A stretch of 64,000 nt of DNA from UBA3537 sp964219345 (lineage in GTDB: Bacteria > Bacteroidota > Bacteroidia > Flavobacteriales > Flavobacteriaceae), in contig CAXPPN010000047.1 of assembly GCA_964219345.1 (NCBI GenBank), positions 24,321 to 88,320 of the forward strand. Direction: 5' to 3'. The stretch's first letter is position 1; the number at the start of each line of letters is the position of its first letter. Positions 8,836 to 17,488 of the stretch are shown here, piece by piece. The notes under the pieces were generated by a model. The model searched no databases, was not told where the DNA came from, and saw nothing but the letters and a program-made list of their open reading frames with translations. Position numbers and translations under genes: made by a program.

Positions 8836-8870
8836 ATAAAAACTGAAATAAATTTTTTTTTAGTTTTTAT
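8836..8870. terminator. Weak A/T-rich hairpin between convergent genes
   Basis: ATAAAAACT (8836-8844) pairs with AGTTTTTAT (8862-8870) around a 17-base loop, followed by a T run. It lies between hemL and the convergent lipoprotein gene and overlaps the latter's last codons. The stem is almost all A-T, so the call is weak. Confidence 0.35.
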
Positions 8871-9246
8871 TTTTTAACATTAAATAATTAATTCCATTAA
8901 CTTCTTTGAGTATAATTATCATTTCAAAAAAACCCTTATGAACGGTGTTTTTTTGAGTTCCACACCAATATAATTGATTAAAACTTTCTATAGATTCATT
9001 ATTAATTAATCCAATGCAACTTTCATCTGGTAATCCAGAGTCAAATCCAAATTTTTCAAAATCAATATATGGTGTTCTTTGATTTGAGTTTAGAGTACCT
9101 ATTGTTTTATCGCTGATTTTTAAGTTTTCGATGTCAAAACCTGTTGTATTTTCAAATTTTACTTGTAAATCACTTATTTCTTCTCTTTCTGTACATCCAA
9201 CAGTTATTAGCAATAAACAAAGTAATATGATTTTTAAAAATCTCAT
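8860..9246 (-). CDS. Hypothetical lipoprotein
   Basis: A 128-residue protein not assigned to a family. From the ATG at 9246 it begins MRFLKIILLCLLLITVGC, a lipoprotein signal with lipobox TVGC; an upstream in-frame ATG at 9258 would add only four residues. The mature part is short and mixed polar, with phrases such as FENTTGFDIENLKISDKTIG and LYWCGTQKNTVHKGFFEMIIIL that suggest a small beta-sandwich. It lies 18 bases downstream of the PAS gene on the same strand and may be co-transcribed. Confidence 0.7.
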   Translation of the reverse strand: MRFLKIILLCLLLITVGCTEREEISDLQVKFENTTGFDIENLKISDKTIGTLNSNQRTPYIDFEKFGFDSGLPDESCIGLINNESIESFNQLYWCGTQKNTVHKGFFEMIIILKEVNGINYLMLKNKN

Positions 9247-9264
9247 ATTTAAGTTCAATAAAAA

Positions 9265-9846
9265 TTATTGTAAAACCTCTCTTTCTAAAGCCATAAAGTG
9301 TGTGGTTTTTCTTGCTTTGTTGTAAAGTGGAAAAATATGTACTTCGCAGTTATAGATAGATTTGTTTTTTCGATAATTAATGAGTGTTGTTTTGAAGGGT
9401 TTGTTTTCTTTTAGCTTTATTTCAATTTCTGCTTTCTTTCTTTTAGAAGTCTTTGGGCCTTGCAAAAACCCTGCTGTTTTTTCTAACGCTTCTTTTTTGG
9501 TGTAACCTGTCATATTGGTAAAGCCATCATTAACCCACTTGATGTTTTTATTTTTATCCGTTAGAATAATTGAACTAAAATCAACGGATTTGAATAGTGT
9601 TTCAATATTATTTTTCCAACTATGTTTTCTAGCAAAATTTTTTATTTTTTTTAAATCCATACATTTTTTAGATGTATTTAATTTTTTAAAATAATGGTCA
9701 CTAAACATGTCCCAACTAATAAGGGGCATCAACTTAGAGCAATTGTCTTCCATTGTGTTGCTACTGATTTTATGATCAAAATTTTTGGAGTTTTTGCCAG
9801 AGAGATAAATGTCTAGGCACATCATTTTATTGAGGTCTTGTTTCAT
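9265..9846 (-). CDS. LOV-like PAS domain protein lacking the photoactive cysteine
   Basis: A 193-residue soluble protein. About 80 N-terminal residues show no known domain. A PAS domain of LOV type follows (residues about 85-191): IKWVNDGFTNMTGYTKKEAL, FLQGPKTS, LINYRKNKSIYNCEVHIFPLY and THFMALEREV. In photoreceptor LOV domains the segment is GRNCRFLQ; here it is EKTAGFLQ, so the flavin-adduct cysteine is Ala125, and the flavin-contacting Gln of the last strand is Glu188. It has no kinase, HTH or GGDEF output. Redox, small-ligand or protein-interaction sensing is inferred. Short PAS-only proteins like this are common in flavobacteria. Confidence 0.85.
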   Translation of the reverse strand: MKQDLNKMMCLDIYLSGKNSKNFDHKISSNTMEDNCSKLMPLISWDMFSDHYFKKLNTSKKCMDLKKIKNFARKHSWKNNIETLFKSVDFSSIILTDKNKNIKWVNDGFTNMTGYTKKEALEKTAGFLQGPKTSKRKKAEIEIKLKENKPFKTTLINYRKNKSIYNCEVHIFPLYNKARKTTHFMALEREVLQ

Positions 9847-10008
9847 AGCATTTAGGTTAAGTTTAAAATAGTTTAGATAAAGATAGCATCAAATAGTGTG
9901 CCTATCATTAAAAATCTAATCTTAATTCAAAAATTTTAGCTTGTTTTTTTATGTTTTAAATATAGAATTGGGGTTATATTCTATGGCAATTTACAAAAAA
10001 AAATAAAT

Positions 10009-10040
10009 AAAAAAAGCGGCTTCCAAATGAAGCCGCTTTT
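10009..10040 (-). terminator. Strong intrinsic terminator of the GSII gene
   Basis: A 12-base perfect stem (AAAAGCGGCTTC, 10012-10023, with GAAGCCGCTTTT, 10029-10040) and a 5-base loop. Read on the reverse strand it ends in seven T, just past the glutamine synthetase stop at 10073. The plus-strand reading also ends in T4, so it could act both ways. Confidence 0.88.
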
Positions 10041-10072
10041 ATAAATTGAAAAATTTCAATTCCTAATTCAAA

Positions 10073-11080
10073 TTATACATCTGCAGATTTTACAGTTTTG
10101 ATGATTCGTGCTGCAATTTTGTATGGATCACCGTTTGAAGCAGGACGTCTATCTTCTAACCAGCCTTTCCATCCTTTTTCTACGGTAATGATTGGGATTC
10201 GTATTGACGCTCCACGATCTGAAACTCCAAAACTGAATTGATCGATAGATTGTGTTTCGTGATCTCCAGTAAGTCTTTGATCGTTGTAAGCTCCATATAC
10301 TTCAATATGTTCTTTAACCACAGGTCTAAAAGCTTCACATATTTTTTCATATGTTTCTTTAGAACCACATGTTCTTAGTGTTGAGTTAGAGAAATTAGCG
10401 TGCATACCTGAACCATTCCAATCGGTGTTACCAAGAGGTTTTGGATGCCAAACGACTTGAAGACCATATTGTTCTCCAATTCGTTCTAATAAATATCGAG
10501 ATACCCAAATTTCATCTCCTGCTTGTTTAGCTCCTTTAGCAAAACATTGAAACTCCCATTGTCCAGCTGCTACTTCAGCATTGATTCCTTCTACATTGAT
10601 TCCAGCTTCAATTAGAACGTCTAGATGTTCTTCTACCATATCTCTAGCAAATGCATTCTTTGCACCTACAGAACAGTAAAACTGACCTTGTGGAGTTTGG
10701 TCTTTTGGAAAGCCAACAGGTAAATTGGTCTCTACATCATACAAGAAATATTCTTGTTCAAATCCAAACCAGAAGTCCTCATCTTCGTCGTCAATTGTAG
10801 CTCTTCCATTAGTCTCGTGAGCTGTACCATCGGCATTAAGAACCTCCGTCATAACGAGGTATCCATCTTTTCTTTGCGGGTCTGGGTAAATTGCAACAGG
10901 TTTTAGTAAACAATCTGAGCTTCCGCCCTCTGCTTGTTGAGTAGAGGATCCATCAAATGACCAAACAGGACAGTCTTCCAATTTTCCGCTAAAATCTTCA
11001 ACAATTTTGGTTTTACTTCTTAAGCTTTGAGTTGGTTTGTAACCATCTAACCATATGTACTCTAGTTTTGATTTTGACAT
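10073..11080 (-). CDS. Glutamine synthetase, type II (eukaryote-like)
   Basis: A 335-residue ATP-dependent glutamate-ammonia ligase of the GSII class: short, beginning MSKSKLEYIWLDGY and with WSFDGSSTQQAEG in the beta-grasp domain, as in eukaryotic and some bacterial enzymes. Catalytic-domain motifs include FGFEQEYFLYD, GINAEVAAGQWEFQ, NGSGMHANFS and DRGASIRIP. No GlnE-type adenylylation loop is evident, as expected for this class. It is divergent from a type III synthetase 255 bases away and followed by a strong terminator. Such pairing suggests nitrogen-dependent control, which is inferred. Confidence 0.96.
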   Translation of the reverse strand: MSKSKLEYIWLDGYKPTQSLRSKTKIVEDFSGKLEDCPVWSFDGSSTQQAEGGSSDCLLKPVAIYPDPQRKDGYLVMTEVLNADGTAHETNGRATIDDEDEDFWFGFEQEYFLYDVETNLPVGFPKDQTPQGQFYCSVGAKNAFARDMVEEHLDVLIEAGINVEGINAEVAAGQWEFQCFAKGAKQAGDEIWVSRYLLERIGEQYGLQVVWHPKPLGNTDWNGSGMHANFSNSTLRTCGSKETYEKICEAFRPVVKEHIEVYGAYNDQRLTGDHETQSIDQFSFGVSDRGASIRIPIITVEKGWKGWLEDRRPASNGDPYKIAARIIKTVKSADV

Positions 11081-11117
11081 GATATTGCTGTTAAATTGAT
11101 TAATACAAAAATAATGG

Positions 11118-11125
11118 CAAATATA
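11118..11125 (-). promoter_or_regulatory. Candidate -7 box for GSII
   Basis: The reverse strand reads TATATTTG, matching TAnnTTTG, 37 bases upstream of the GSII ATG. No clear TTG sits at the usual upstream spacing. Confidence 0.4.
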
Positions 11126-11303
11126 ATAATAAGGTTCCTTACACTATTAATCTAAGGGTTTAAATTATCAACATTATTGTTTTTTTTATGTAACCCCTAT
11201 TTTTTTGTGGGTATAATCGAATTATTTGTAATTTTTAATATGATAAATTTTCAAATTGTTAATAAATATTATTTGCTTAGTGAATTTTTACTCTTAAGAA
11301 TCT

Positions 11304-11311
11304 TAATTTTG
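11304..11311 (+). promoter_or_regulatory. Candidate -7 box for GSIII
   Basis: TAATTTTG, matching TAnnTTTG, 24 bases before the GSIII ATG. The -33 TTG is not at standard spacing, so an activator may be needed or the match may be chance. The 255-base space between the two synthetase genes holds both candidate promoters and no gene. Confidence 0.35.
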
Positions 11312-11335
11312 TTATAGAATTAAAAACCTATTATT

Positions 11336-13522
11336 ATGTCTACATTACGCTTTCATGCACTTAAATCATCTATGAACAGAGCTTCAATATCAATTCAAGA
11401 AGATTCCAAGCGATCTCAAGCTTATGGTTCAAATGTTTTTGGAAATGCTGCCATGCGCAGTTCTTTGCCAAAAGCAACGTTTAAAAACCTATCAACAGCT
11501 ATTGAAAAAAATCAAACGATAAGTCGTGATATTGCCGACCAAATTGCAACAGCTATGAAAGAATGGGCAATGGCCAAAGGTGTAACACACTATACCCATT
11601 GGTTTCAACCTCTTACTGGTGCAACTGCTGAAAAACATGATGCTTTTTTTGAAACTGTAGGACCTGGAGAAGCTATTGAACAATTTGAAGGCAACCAACT
11701 AGTGCAGCAAGAACCCGATGCATCTTCATTTCCAAATGGTGGAATTCGCAATACATTTGAAGCTCGCGGATATACTGCATGGGACCCAACTTCTCCAGCT
11801 TTTATTTTTGGAACAACGCTGTGTATACCAACAGTTTTTGTAGCATATACTGGCGAAGCCCTTGACTATAAAACCCCACTTCTTCGCGCCTTACATGCTG
11901 TTGATGATGCAGCGACTTCAGTGGCACGTTATTTTGATAAAAACGTCAAGAAAGTTTCGGCCTCATTGGGTTGGGAACAAGAATATTTTTTGATTGATAA
12001 ATCCCTTGCCGTTTCTAGACCAGATTTGGAACTTACCGGAAGAACACTTTTAGGACATTCCTCGGCCAAAGGGCAGCAATTAGATGATCACTACTTTGGA
12101 ACTATTCCAACACGTGCTTTAAATTTTATGCGTGATTTAGAAAAAGAATCTATTCTTTTGGGAATACCCGTAAAAACGCGTCACAATGAAGTTGCTCCAA
12201 ATCAATTTGAATTGGCACCAATCTATGAAGAAGCAAATCTTGCTGTTGATCATAATTCCTTGGTAATGGACTTGATGAAAAAAGTAGCTGAACGCCATCA
12301 TTTTAAAGTTTTATTTCATGAAAAACCATTTGCAGGAGTCAATGGTTCAGGAAAGCATAATAATTGGAGTTTGAGCACAGATACAGGCGTAAATCTTTTG
12401 GCTCCGGGAAAAACACCAATGAGTAATTTACAATTTCTTACCTTTTTTATTAATACAATTAAAGCAGTTTGTGATAATGAAGAATTATTGCGTGCATCTA
12501 TTGCATCAGCGAGTAACGACCATCGACTAGGCGCAAATGAAGCTCCACCTGCTATTATGTCTGTATTTATTGGGGCACAACTCACAAAAGTTTTAAGTGA
12601 ACTTGAAGGTGTTACAAAAGGTAAATTATCACCAAAAGAAAAAACAGATTTAAAACTGAATGTTGTCGGAAAAATTCCTGAAATTCTTTTAGATAATACA
12701 GATCGAAATCGTACATCACCTTTTGCTTTTACTGGAAATAAATTTGAATTTCGTGCTGTGGGGTCTACGGCCAATTGTGCCAATCCAATGACGGTACTCA
12801 ATACAATTGTTGCCAAACAACTGATAGATTTTAAAGCAGAAGCAGATATTTTAATAGACAAAAAAGGGCTTAAAAAAGATGAAGCTATTTTTAACGTTTT
12901 GAGAGAGTATATCAAAACTTCAAAATCGATTTTATTTGAAGGGAATGGGTATGGAGAAGCTTGGCAAAAAGAAGCTAAAAAGCGTGGCTTAAGCAACAAT
13001 AAAAATACACCAGAAGCTTTGAAAGTAAAAATTGCACCATCAACAATAGCACTATATGAAGAATTGGGAGTGATGAATAAAACCGAAATTGAAGCACGCT
13101 ATGAAATTGAGGTTGAAGATTATATCAACCGAATCCAAATTGAAGGGCGTGTTCTAGGCGATGTTGCACGAAATCATATCATACCTACAGCGGTAAAATA
13201 TCAAAATATCCTTATCAATAATGTTCGAGGATTAATAGATATTTATGGTAATGATTTTAAAAAATATGCTAGTGAGCAATTGATTCTGATTAAGGATATA
13301 TCAACCTATATTGAGTCCATTAATTCTGGAGTAACAAAAATGATCAATGAACGAAAAAAAGCAAATGTTGTTGAAGAATCCATCAACAAAGCTGAGGCTT
13401 ATTGTAATAAGGTAAAGCCATTTTTTGATGAAATTCGTTACAACTGTGATAAACTAGAATTATTGATAGACGACGAACTATGGCCACTACCAAAATACAG
13501 GGAGTTACTTTTTACAAGATAG
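11336..13522 (+). CDS. glnN: Glutamine synthetase, type III
   Basis: A 728-residue enzyme of the large GSIII class (dodecameric, typical of Bacteroidota and some cyanobacteria), making glutamine from glutamate and ammonia. Class motifs visible: YTHWFQPLTG in the N-terminal part, NGGIRNTFEARGYTAWDP, LGWEQEYFLID, RHNEVAPNQFELAP with the catalytic glutamates, NGSGKHNNWS, and NRTSPFAFTGNKFEFRAVGS. Length fits the family. It is divergent from GSII and not followed by another nitrogen gene. The start ATG is the first good one after the candidate promoter. Confidence 0.97.
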   Translation: MSTLRFHALKSSMNRASISIQEDSKRSQAYGSNVFGNAAMRSSLPKATFKNLSTAIEKNQTISRDIADQIATAMKEWAMAKGVTHYTHWFQPLTGATAEKHDAFFETVGPGEAIEQFEGNQLVQQEPDASSFPNGGIRNTFEARGYTAWDPTSPAFIFGTTLCIPTVFVAYTGEALDYKTPLLRALHAVDDAATSVARYFDKNVKKVSASLGWEQEYFLIDKSLAVSRPDLELTGRTLLGHSSAKGQQLDDHYFGTIPTRALNFMRDLEKESILLGIPVKTRHNEVAPNQFELAPIYEEANLAVDHNSLVMDLMKKVAERHHFKVLFHEKPFAGVNGSGKHNNWSLSTDTGVNLLAPGKTPMSNLQFLTFFINTIKAVCDNEELLRASIASASNDHRLGANEAPPAIMSVFIGAQLTKVLSELEGVTKGKLSPKEKTDLKLNVVGKIPEILLDNTDRNRTSPFAFTGNKFEFRAVGSTANCANPMTVLNTIVAKQLIDFKAEADILIDKKGLKKDEAIFNVLREYIKTSKSILFEGNGYGEAWQKEAKKRGLSNNKNTPEALKVKIAPSTIALYEELGVMNKTEIEARYEIEVEDYINRIQIEGRVLGDVARNHIIPTAVKYQNILINNVRGLIDIYGNDFKKYASEQLILIKDISTYIESINSGVTKMINERKKANVVEESINKAEAYCNKVKPFFDEIRYNCDKLELLIDDELWPLPKYRELLFTR

Positions 13523-13572
13523 GTGCTGAAAATTTTTAAACGTTTTTTATTCCAAAACATCAAATACTGTAT

Positions 13573-13580
13573 TACATTTG
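13573..13580 (+). promoter_or_regulatory. Candidate -7 box for the AIR synthase-like gene
   Basis: TACATTTG, matching TAnnTTTG, 16 bases before the ATG at 13597. A TTG at -33 is not obvious. Confidence 0.4.
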
Positions 13581-13596
13581 TAATTCATAAAAATTT

Positions 13597-14775
13597 ATGG
13601 GAAACGAGGTAAGCCAAAGGTATGCACAACGTGGTGTTTCAGCATCCAAAGAAGATGTGCACAATGCAATAAAAAATATAGACAAAGGATTGTTTCCCAA
13701 AGCATTCTGTAAAATTGTTCCAGACCATCTAACGCATGATGACAACTATTGTCTAGTGATGCATGCAGATGGAGCGGGTACCAAAAGTTCGTTGGCCTAC
13801 GCCTATTGGAAAGAAACAGGTGATCTCTCTGTTTGGAAAGGCATTGCTCAAGATGCACTCATTATGAATATTGATGACTTATTATGTGTTGGAGCAACAG
13901 ATGATATTATGCTGTCATCTACTATAGGAAGGAATAAAAATTTGATTCCAGGAGAAGTAATTTCAGCAATTATTAACGGTACAGAGGAACTTATTTCAGA
14001 TTTAAAAAAACATGGCGTTACTATTCATTCTACAGGTGGAGAAACCGCTGATGTTGGTGATCTTGTTCGAACCATTATTGTAGATTCTACAGTAACCGCA
14101 CGCATGAAACGAAGTGCTGTCATAGACAATGCCAATATTCGCCCTGGCGATGTTATTGTTGGATTGGCCTCTTTTGGAAAAGCCACTTACGAACATCAGT
14201 ACAATGGCGGCATGGGGAGCAATGGATTGACCTCTGCAAGACACGATGTTTTTCATAAAAATATTGCCGAAAAATATCCAGAAACTTTTGATGCTGCTGT
14301 TCCCGAAGAATTGGTCTATTCAGGTCAAATTCAACTAACAGATGCTGTGGAAAATTCTCCAATAGATGCCGGTAAACTTGTACTTTCTCCTACACGAACC
14401 TATGCGCCAATAATCAAAGCAATTTTAGATGCTTTATCCGCAGAAAATATTCATGGAATGATTCATTGTAGCGGAGGAGCACAAACAAAAATTCTACATT
14501 TTATTGATGAACATCACATCATAAAAGACAATATGTTCTCCATTCCACCTTTGTTCAAATTGATTCAAGAACAGTCCAAAACAGATTGGAAAGAGATGTA
14601 TCAGGTGTTCAATTGTGGTCATAGAATGGAGCTGTATGTTCAGCCAGAAATTGCAAAAGACATTATTGAAATTGCTTCAAAATTTGATGTTGATGCACAA
14701 ATTATAGGTAGAGTAGAAGCTTCACCAACAAAAAAATTGACCATCAAAAGCAATTTTGGAACGTTTGAGTATTAG
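13597..14775 (+). CDS. purM: Phosphoribosylformylglycinamidine cyclo-ligase-like (AIR synthase family)
   Basis: A 392-residue protein of the PurM superfamily. PurM closes formylglycinamidine ribonucleotide to aminoimidazole ribonucleotide with ATP in purine synthesis. Visible: RYAQRGVSASKEDV near the N-terminus, HADGAGTKSSLAY (the DGxGTK nucleotide motif), QDALIMNIDDLLCVGA, TGGETADVGDLVRT, and GDVIVGLASFGKATYE in the second domain. It is about 45 residues longer than E. coli PurM, as in many Bacteroidota. It sits alone rather than in a pur cluster, so the exact reaction is a strong but not certain family call. Confidence 0.88.
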   Translation: MGNEVSQRYAQRGVSASKEDVHNAIKNIDKGLFPKAFCKIVPDHLTHDDNYCLVMHADGAGTKSSLAYAYWKETGDLSVWKGIAQDALIMNIDDLLCVGATDDIMLSSTIGRNKNLIPGEVISAIINGTEELISDLKKHGVTIHSTGGETADVGDLVRTIIVDSTVTARMKRSAVIDNANIRPGDVIVGLASFGKATYEHQYNGGMGSNGLTSARHDVFHKNIAEKYPETFDAAVPEELVYSGQIQLTDAVENSPIDAGKLVLSPTRTYAPIIKAILDALSAENIHGMIHCSGGAQTKILHFIDEHHIIKDNMFSIPPLFKLIQEQSKTDWKEMYQVFNCGHRMELYVQPEIAKDIIEIASKFDVDAQIIGRVEASPTKKLTIKSNFGTFEY

Positions 14776-14804
14776 TTTTTAAGGTAAATTTCGTCTTAAA
14801 GTAC

Positions 14805-14812
14805 TATTTTTG
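14805..14812 (+). promoter_or_regulatory. Candidate -7 box for prfA-pyrF
   Basis: TATTTTTG, matching TAnnTTTG, 19 bases before the prfA ATG; no convincing -33 TTG. Confidence 0.4.
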
Positions 14813-14831
14813 CTCACAATATTTATAATTC

Positions 14832-15908
14832 ATGTTAGAGAGAATTCAAATTATACAACAACGTTTCGATGAGGTTAGCGACCTTATTATTCAACCAGAT
14901 ATTATTTCTGACCAAAAGCGTTATGTTCAAATTAACAAGGAATATAAAGATTTAAAGAAAATTTTAGATCGAGGCGAAATCTATAAATCGCTTGTATCAA
15001 ATATAGATGAAGCTCAAGAAATTATTGCAGACGGAAGTGATACAGAAATGGTAGAAATGGCCAAAATGCAACTCGATGAAGCCAAGTCAAAACTTCCTGA
15101 AATTGAAGAAGAAATTAAATTTCTATTAATTCCAAAAGATCCTGAAGATGCCAAAAATGTGGTTGTTGAGGTTCGTGCAGGAACTGGAGGAGATGAAGCT
15201 AGTATTTTTGCAGGCGACTTACATAGAATGTATACAAAATATTGTGAATCAAAAGGTTGGAAAGTAGATGTTGTAGATTTTAATGAGGGCACTTCGGGAG
15301 GATACAAAGAAATTATTTTTGAAGTTTCTGGAGAAGATGTTTATGGGACCATGAAATTTGAAGCTGGAGTACATCGTGTACAACGCGTACCTCAAACAGA
15401 AACTCAAGGTAGAGTACATACAAGTGCGGCTTCTGTTATTGTTTTGCCCGAAGCCGAAGAATTTGATATAGAACTCGATATGACTGAGGTTCGAATCGAA
15501 AGAACAACATCAACAGGACCTGGCGGTCAGTCTGTAAATACGACTTACTCTGCGATTAAACTTCATCATGAGCCAACAGGAATGATTGTAAGTTGTCAAG
15601 ATCAAAAATCTTCGCACAAAAATCTTGAAAAAGCACTAAAAGTTTTACGCTCTCGTTTATATGAAATGGAACTAGCCAAAAAGCAAGCAGCCGATTCCGA
15701 AAAACGAAAAAGTATGGTGTCTTCTGGTGATCGAAGTGCAAAAATTAGAACTTACAACTATCCACAAGGCCGTGTTACTGACCATAGAATTGGATTGACT
15801 TTATACGATTTATCCAATATCATAAATGGAGACGTACAAAAAATAATAGACGAGCTAATGCTTGCCGAAAATACAGAAAAACTAAAAGCCGATTCAGACT
15901 TAATTTAA
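14832..15908 (+). CDS. prfA: Peptide chain release factor 1
   Basis: Reads UAA and UAG stop codons and triggers peptide release. The PQT tripeptide (residues 187-189, in VQRVPQTETQG) is the PxT codon-recognition motif of RF1, not the SPF motif of RF2. The catalytic GGQ is at 231-233 in TSTGPGGQSVNTTYS. The C-terminal RTYNYPQGRVTDHRIGLT is also RF1-typical. The 358-residue length is standard. pyrF starts 3 bases after the stop. The usual neighbour prmC is absent. Confidence 0.98.
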   Translation: MLERIQIIQQRFDEVSDLIIQPDIISDQKRYVQINKEYKDLKKILDRGEIYKSLVSNIDEAQEIIADGSDTEMVEMAKMQLDEAKSKLPEIEEEIKFLLIPKDPEDAKNVVVEVRAGTGGDEASIFAGDLHRMYTKYCESKGWKVDVVDFNEGTSGGYKEIIFEVSGEDVYGTMKFEAGVHRVQRVPQTETQGRVHTSAASVIVLPEAEEFDIELDMTEVRIERTTSTGPGGQSVNTTYSAIKLHHEPTGMIVSCQDQKSSHKNLEKALKVLRSRLYEMELAKKQAADSEKRKSMVSSGDRSAKIRTYNYPQGRVTDHRIGLTLYDLSNIINGDVQKIIDELMLAENTEKLKADSDLI

Positions 15909-15911
15909 GCT

Positions 15912-16730
15912 ATGAATACAGAAAAATTGGTATCGGAAATAAAAAGAAAACAATCGTTTCTTTGCATTGGTTTAGATGTTGATTTATCCAAAATCCCAGA
16001 ACATCTTCTTGAGCTATCCTCACCAATTTTTGAATTTAACAAAGCCATAATAGACGCAACACACCATTTGTGTGTGGCCTATAAACCCAATATTGCTTTT
16101 TATGAGGCTTATGGTCTAGAGGGGTGGAAAGCCCTAAAACTTACCATCGATTATTTGAATACAAATTATCCCGAAATCTTTACTATTGCTGATGCAAAAC
16201 GTGGAGATATTGGAAATACAAGCAGTATGTATGCCAAAGCATTTTTTGAAGATTTAGGTTTTGATAGCATAACTACCGCTCCATATATGGGTAAAGATTC
16301 TATTGAACCCTTTTTAGCCTTTGAGGATAAACATACCATTTTATTGGCGCTAACATCAAACTCTGGAGCTTTTGATTTTCAGACTTTAGAGTCCAATTCA
16401 AAACCCTTTTACCAATCGGTTTTGGAAACCTCAAAAACATGGAACAATTCCAAGAATTTGATGTATGTTGTTGGTGCTACAAAAGCAGAATTTTTTAAAT
16501 CCATTAGAGAAATTATTCCAGATCACTTTTTGTTGGTGCCAGGTGTTGGTGCACAAGGAGGAAGTTTGGAAGACGTTTGTAGATATGGTTTAAATTCAAA
16601 TATAGGCCTATTGATTAACTCATCAAGAGGGATCATATATGCCTCCAAAACCAAAGATTTTGCTGCACATGCAGCACAAAAAGCCAAAGATTTACAACAG
16701 CAAATGAAATCAATTTTGCTGGGTAATTAA
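15912..16730 (+). CDS. pyrF: Orotidine 5'-phosphate decarboxylase, type 2
   Basis: Makes UMP from OMP, the last step of pyrimidine synthesis. At 272 residues it belongs to the longer type 2 form. The catalytic Asp-Lys-Asp array is seen as TIADAKRGDIGNTSSMYAKA. FLCIGLDVDLSK opens the barrel, YKPNIAFYE follows, and VPGVGAQGG with LINSSRGI forms the phosphate-binding end. It is the second gene of an operon with prfA. Confidence 0.97.
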   Translation: MNTEKLVSEIKRKQSFLCIGLDVDLSKIPEHLLELSSPIFEFNKAIIDATHHLCVAYKPNIAFYEAYGLEGWKALKLTIDYLNTNYPEIFTIADAKRGDIGNTSSMYAKAFFEDLGFDSITTAPYMGKDSIEPFLAFEDKHTILLALTSNSGAFDFQTLESNSKPFYQSVLETSKTWNNSKNLMYVVGATKAEFFKSIREIIPDHFLLVPGVGAQGGSLEDVCRYGLNSNIGLLINSSRGIIYASKTKDFAAHAAQKAKDLQQQMKSILLGN

Positions 16731-16785
16731 AACCTAGATTTAACTTAGCACGATATTTGTTACATTTTTAAATAACAAATTAATT

Positions 16786-16917
16786 ATGATGCGTTTTAAA
16801 TTTATCAAATCTACCCTTGTTTTGGGTATTTTCTTTCTTTCAGGTTTAGACACAACATTTTCAAAAAAGTCACATTTTTTTACAACTTTTTTTCAAAAAA
16901 AAATAAGTTGTCTTTAG
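16786..16917 (+). other. Short secreted-peptide ORF or gene remnant
   Basis: Starting at tandem ATGs, a 43-codon frame encodes MMRFKFIKSTLVLGIFFLSG followed by a few polar residues and runs of Phe and Lys, ending TAG. The start looks like a true signal peptide, but the rest is dominated by A and T homopolymers. After a +1 shift in the A9 run near 16900 another lysine-rich stretch (LSLEEKINYQ) reads on and soon stops. This suggests either a decayed gene or a chance ORF. The remaining gap (16731-16974) holds nothing else I can support. Confidence 0.3.
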
Positions 16918-16974
16918 AAGAAAAAATAAATTACCAATAACTTGTTGATTATGAGGAAAATAAAAAGAAAAAAA

Positions 16975-17367
16975 TTATAGTGTTAGCATCCACTTTTTTT
17001 GTAGTTTTTTAAATTTCTTAATTTCTTTTTTTAAAATCAATAGAAAATCTCGACCATTACTACTACAATGTTCTAGGCGTTTGCAATTTTGAGTCAAACG
17101 ATAGGTAAGCCAATCTAGAGTATGGGCATGAAAATATTTATTTTCAGAAAAAGAAGATGCTTCTGCTTTTAAAAGTTCAGTTGACAACGAAATGGAGTGT
17201 TGTACAATATCACCAGAAAAATAAATATCTGGATTTTCTTGTCCATTTTCGGAGAGAGGAGCAAGGTCAGTATTTAAATAATCGGAGATGTATTTAGATA
17301 GCATGCCAATTTCCTGCGCTTTTTTATAAATCGCTGAATTAAAATAGGAATTGCTTTTGTGGTACAT
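16975..17367 (-). CDS. Hypothetical helical protein
   Basis: A 130-residue protein with no clear family. It is predicted mostly alpha-helical, with no signal peptide or membrane segment, and ends in a lysine-rich tail. IYKKAQEIGMLSKYISDYL followed by DIVQHSISLSTELLKAEAS loosely recalls the four-helix-bundle S23/IVP-type proteins, but the match is weak. It is transcribed divergently from the Lrp-family gene, with 121 bases between the starts that contain a striking inverted repeat, so a regulatory link to Lrp is possible but inferred. Confidence 0.6.
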   Translation of the reverse strand: MYHKSNSYFNSAIYKKAQEIGMLSKYISDYLNTDLAPLSENGQENPDIYFSGDIVQHSISLSTELLKAEASSFSENKYFHAHTLDWLTYRLTQNCKRLEHCSSNGRDFLLILKKEIKKFKKLQKKWMLTL

Positions 17368-17380
17368 CTCAAGTCATAAA

Positions 17381-17399
17381 TTGTAATGTAAAATTACAA
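17381..17399. promoter_or_regulatory. Inverted repeat TTGTAAT-N5-ATTACAA, possible Lrp-type operator
   Basis: Perfect seven-base arms with spacer GTAAA, 14 bases upstream of the hypothetical gene's start and about 90 bases before the divergent Lrp-family gene. It contains ATGTAAAATTACA (17386-17398), repeated in inverse orientation upstream of the hutU operon. AT-rich dyads of this size suit Lrp/AsnC dimers. Binding is inferred. Confidence 0.4.
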
Positions 17400-17488
17400 A
17401 TGATTAAAACTATTTTTATTTTAATATTAATGTAATTTTTAATTTTATATTAATTTTTTTATTATTTTTAACTAAATATCTTTAAAAA

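Noticed and set aside
12316..12999. 227-codon open frame on the reverse strand
   Set aside because: Lies wholly inside the type III glutamine synthetase coding region and shows no recognisable protein features.
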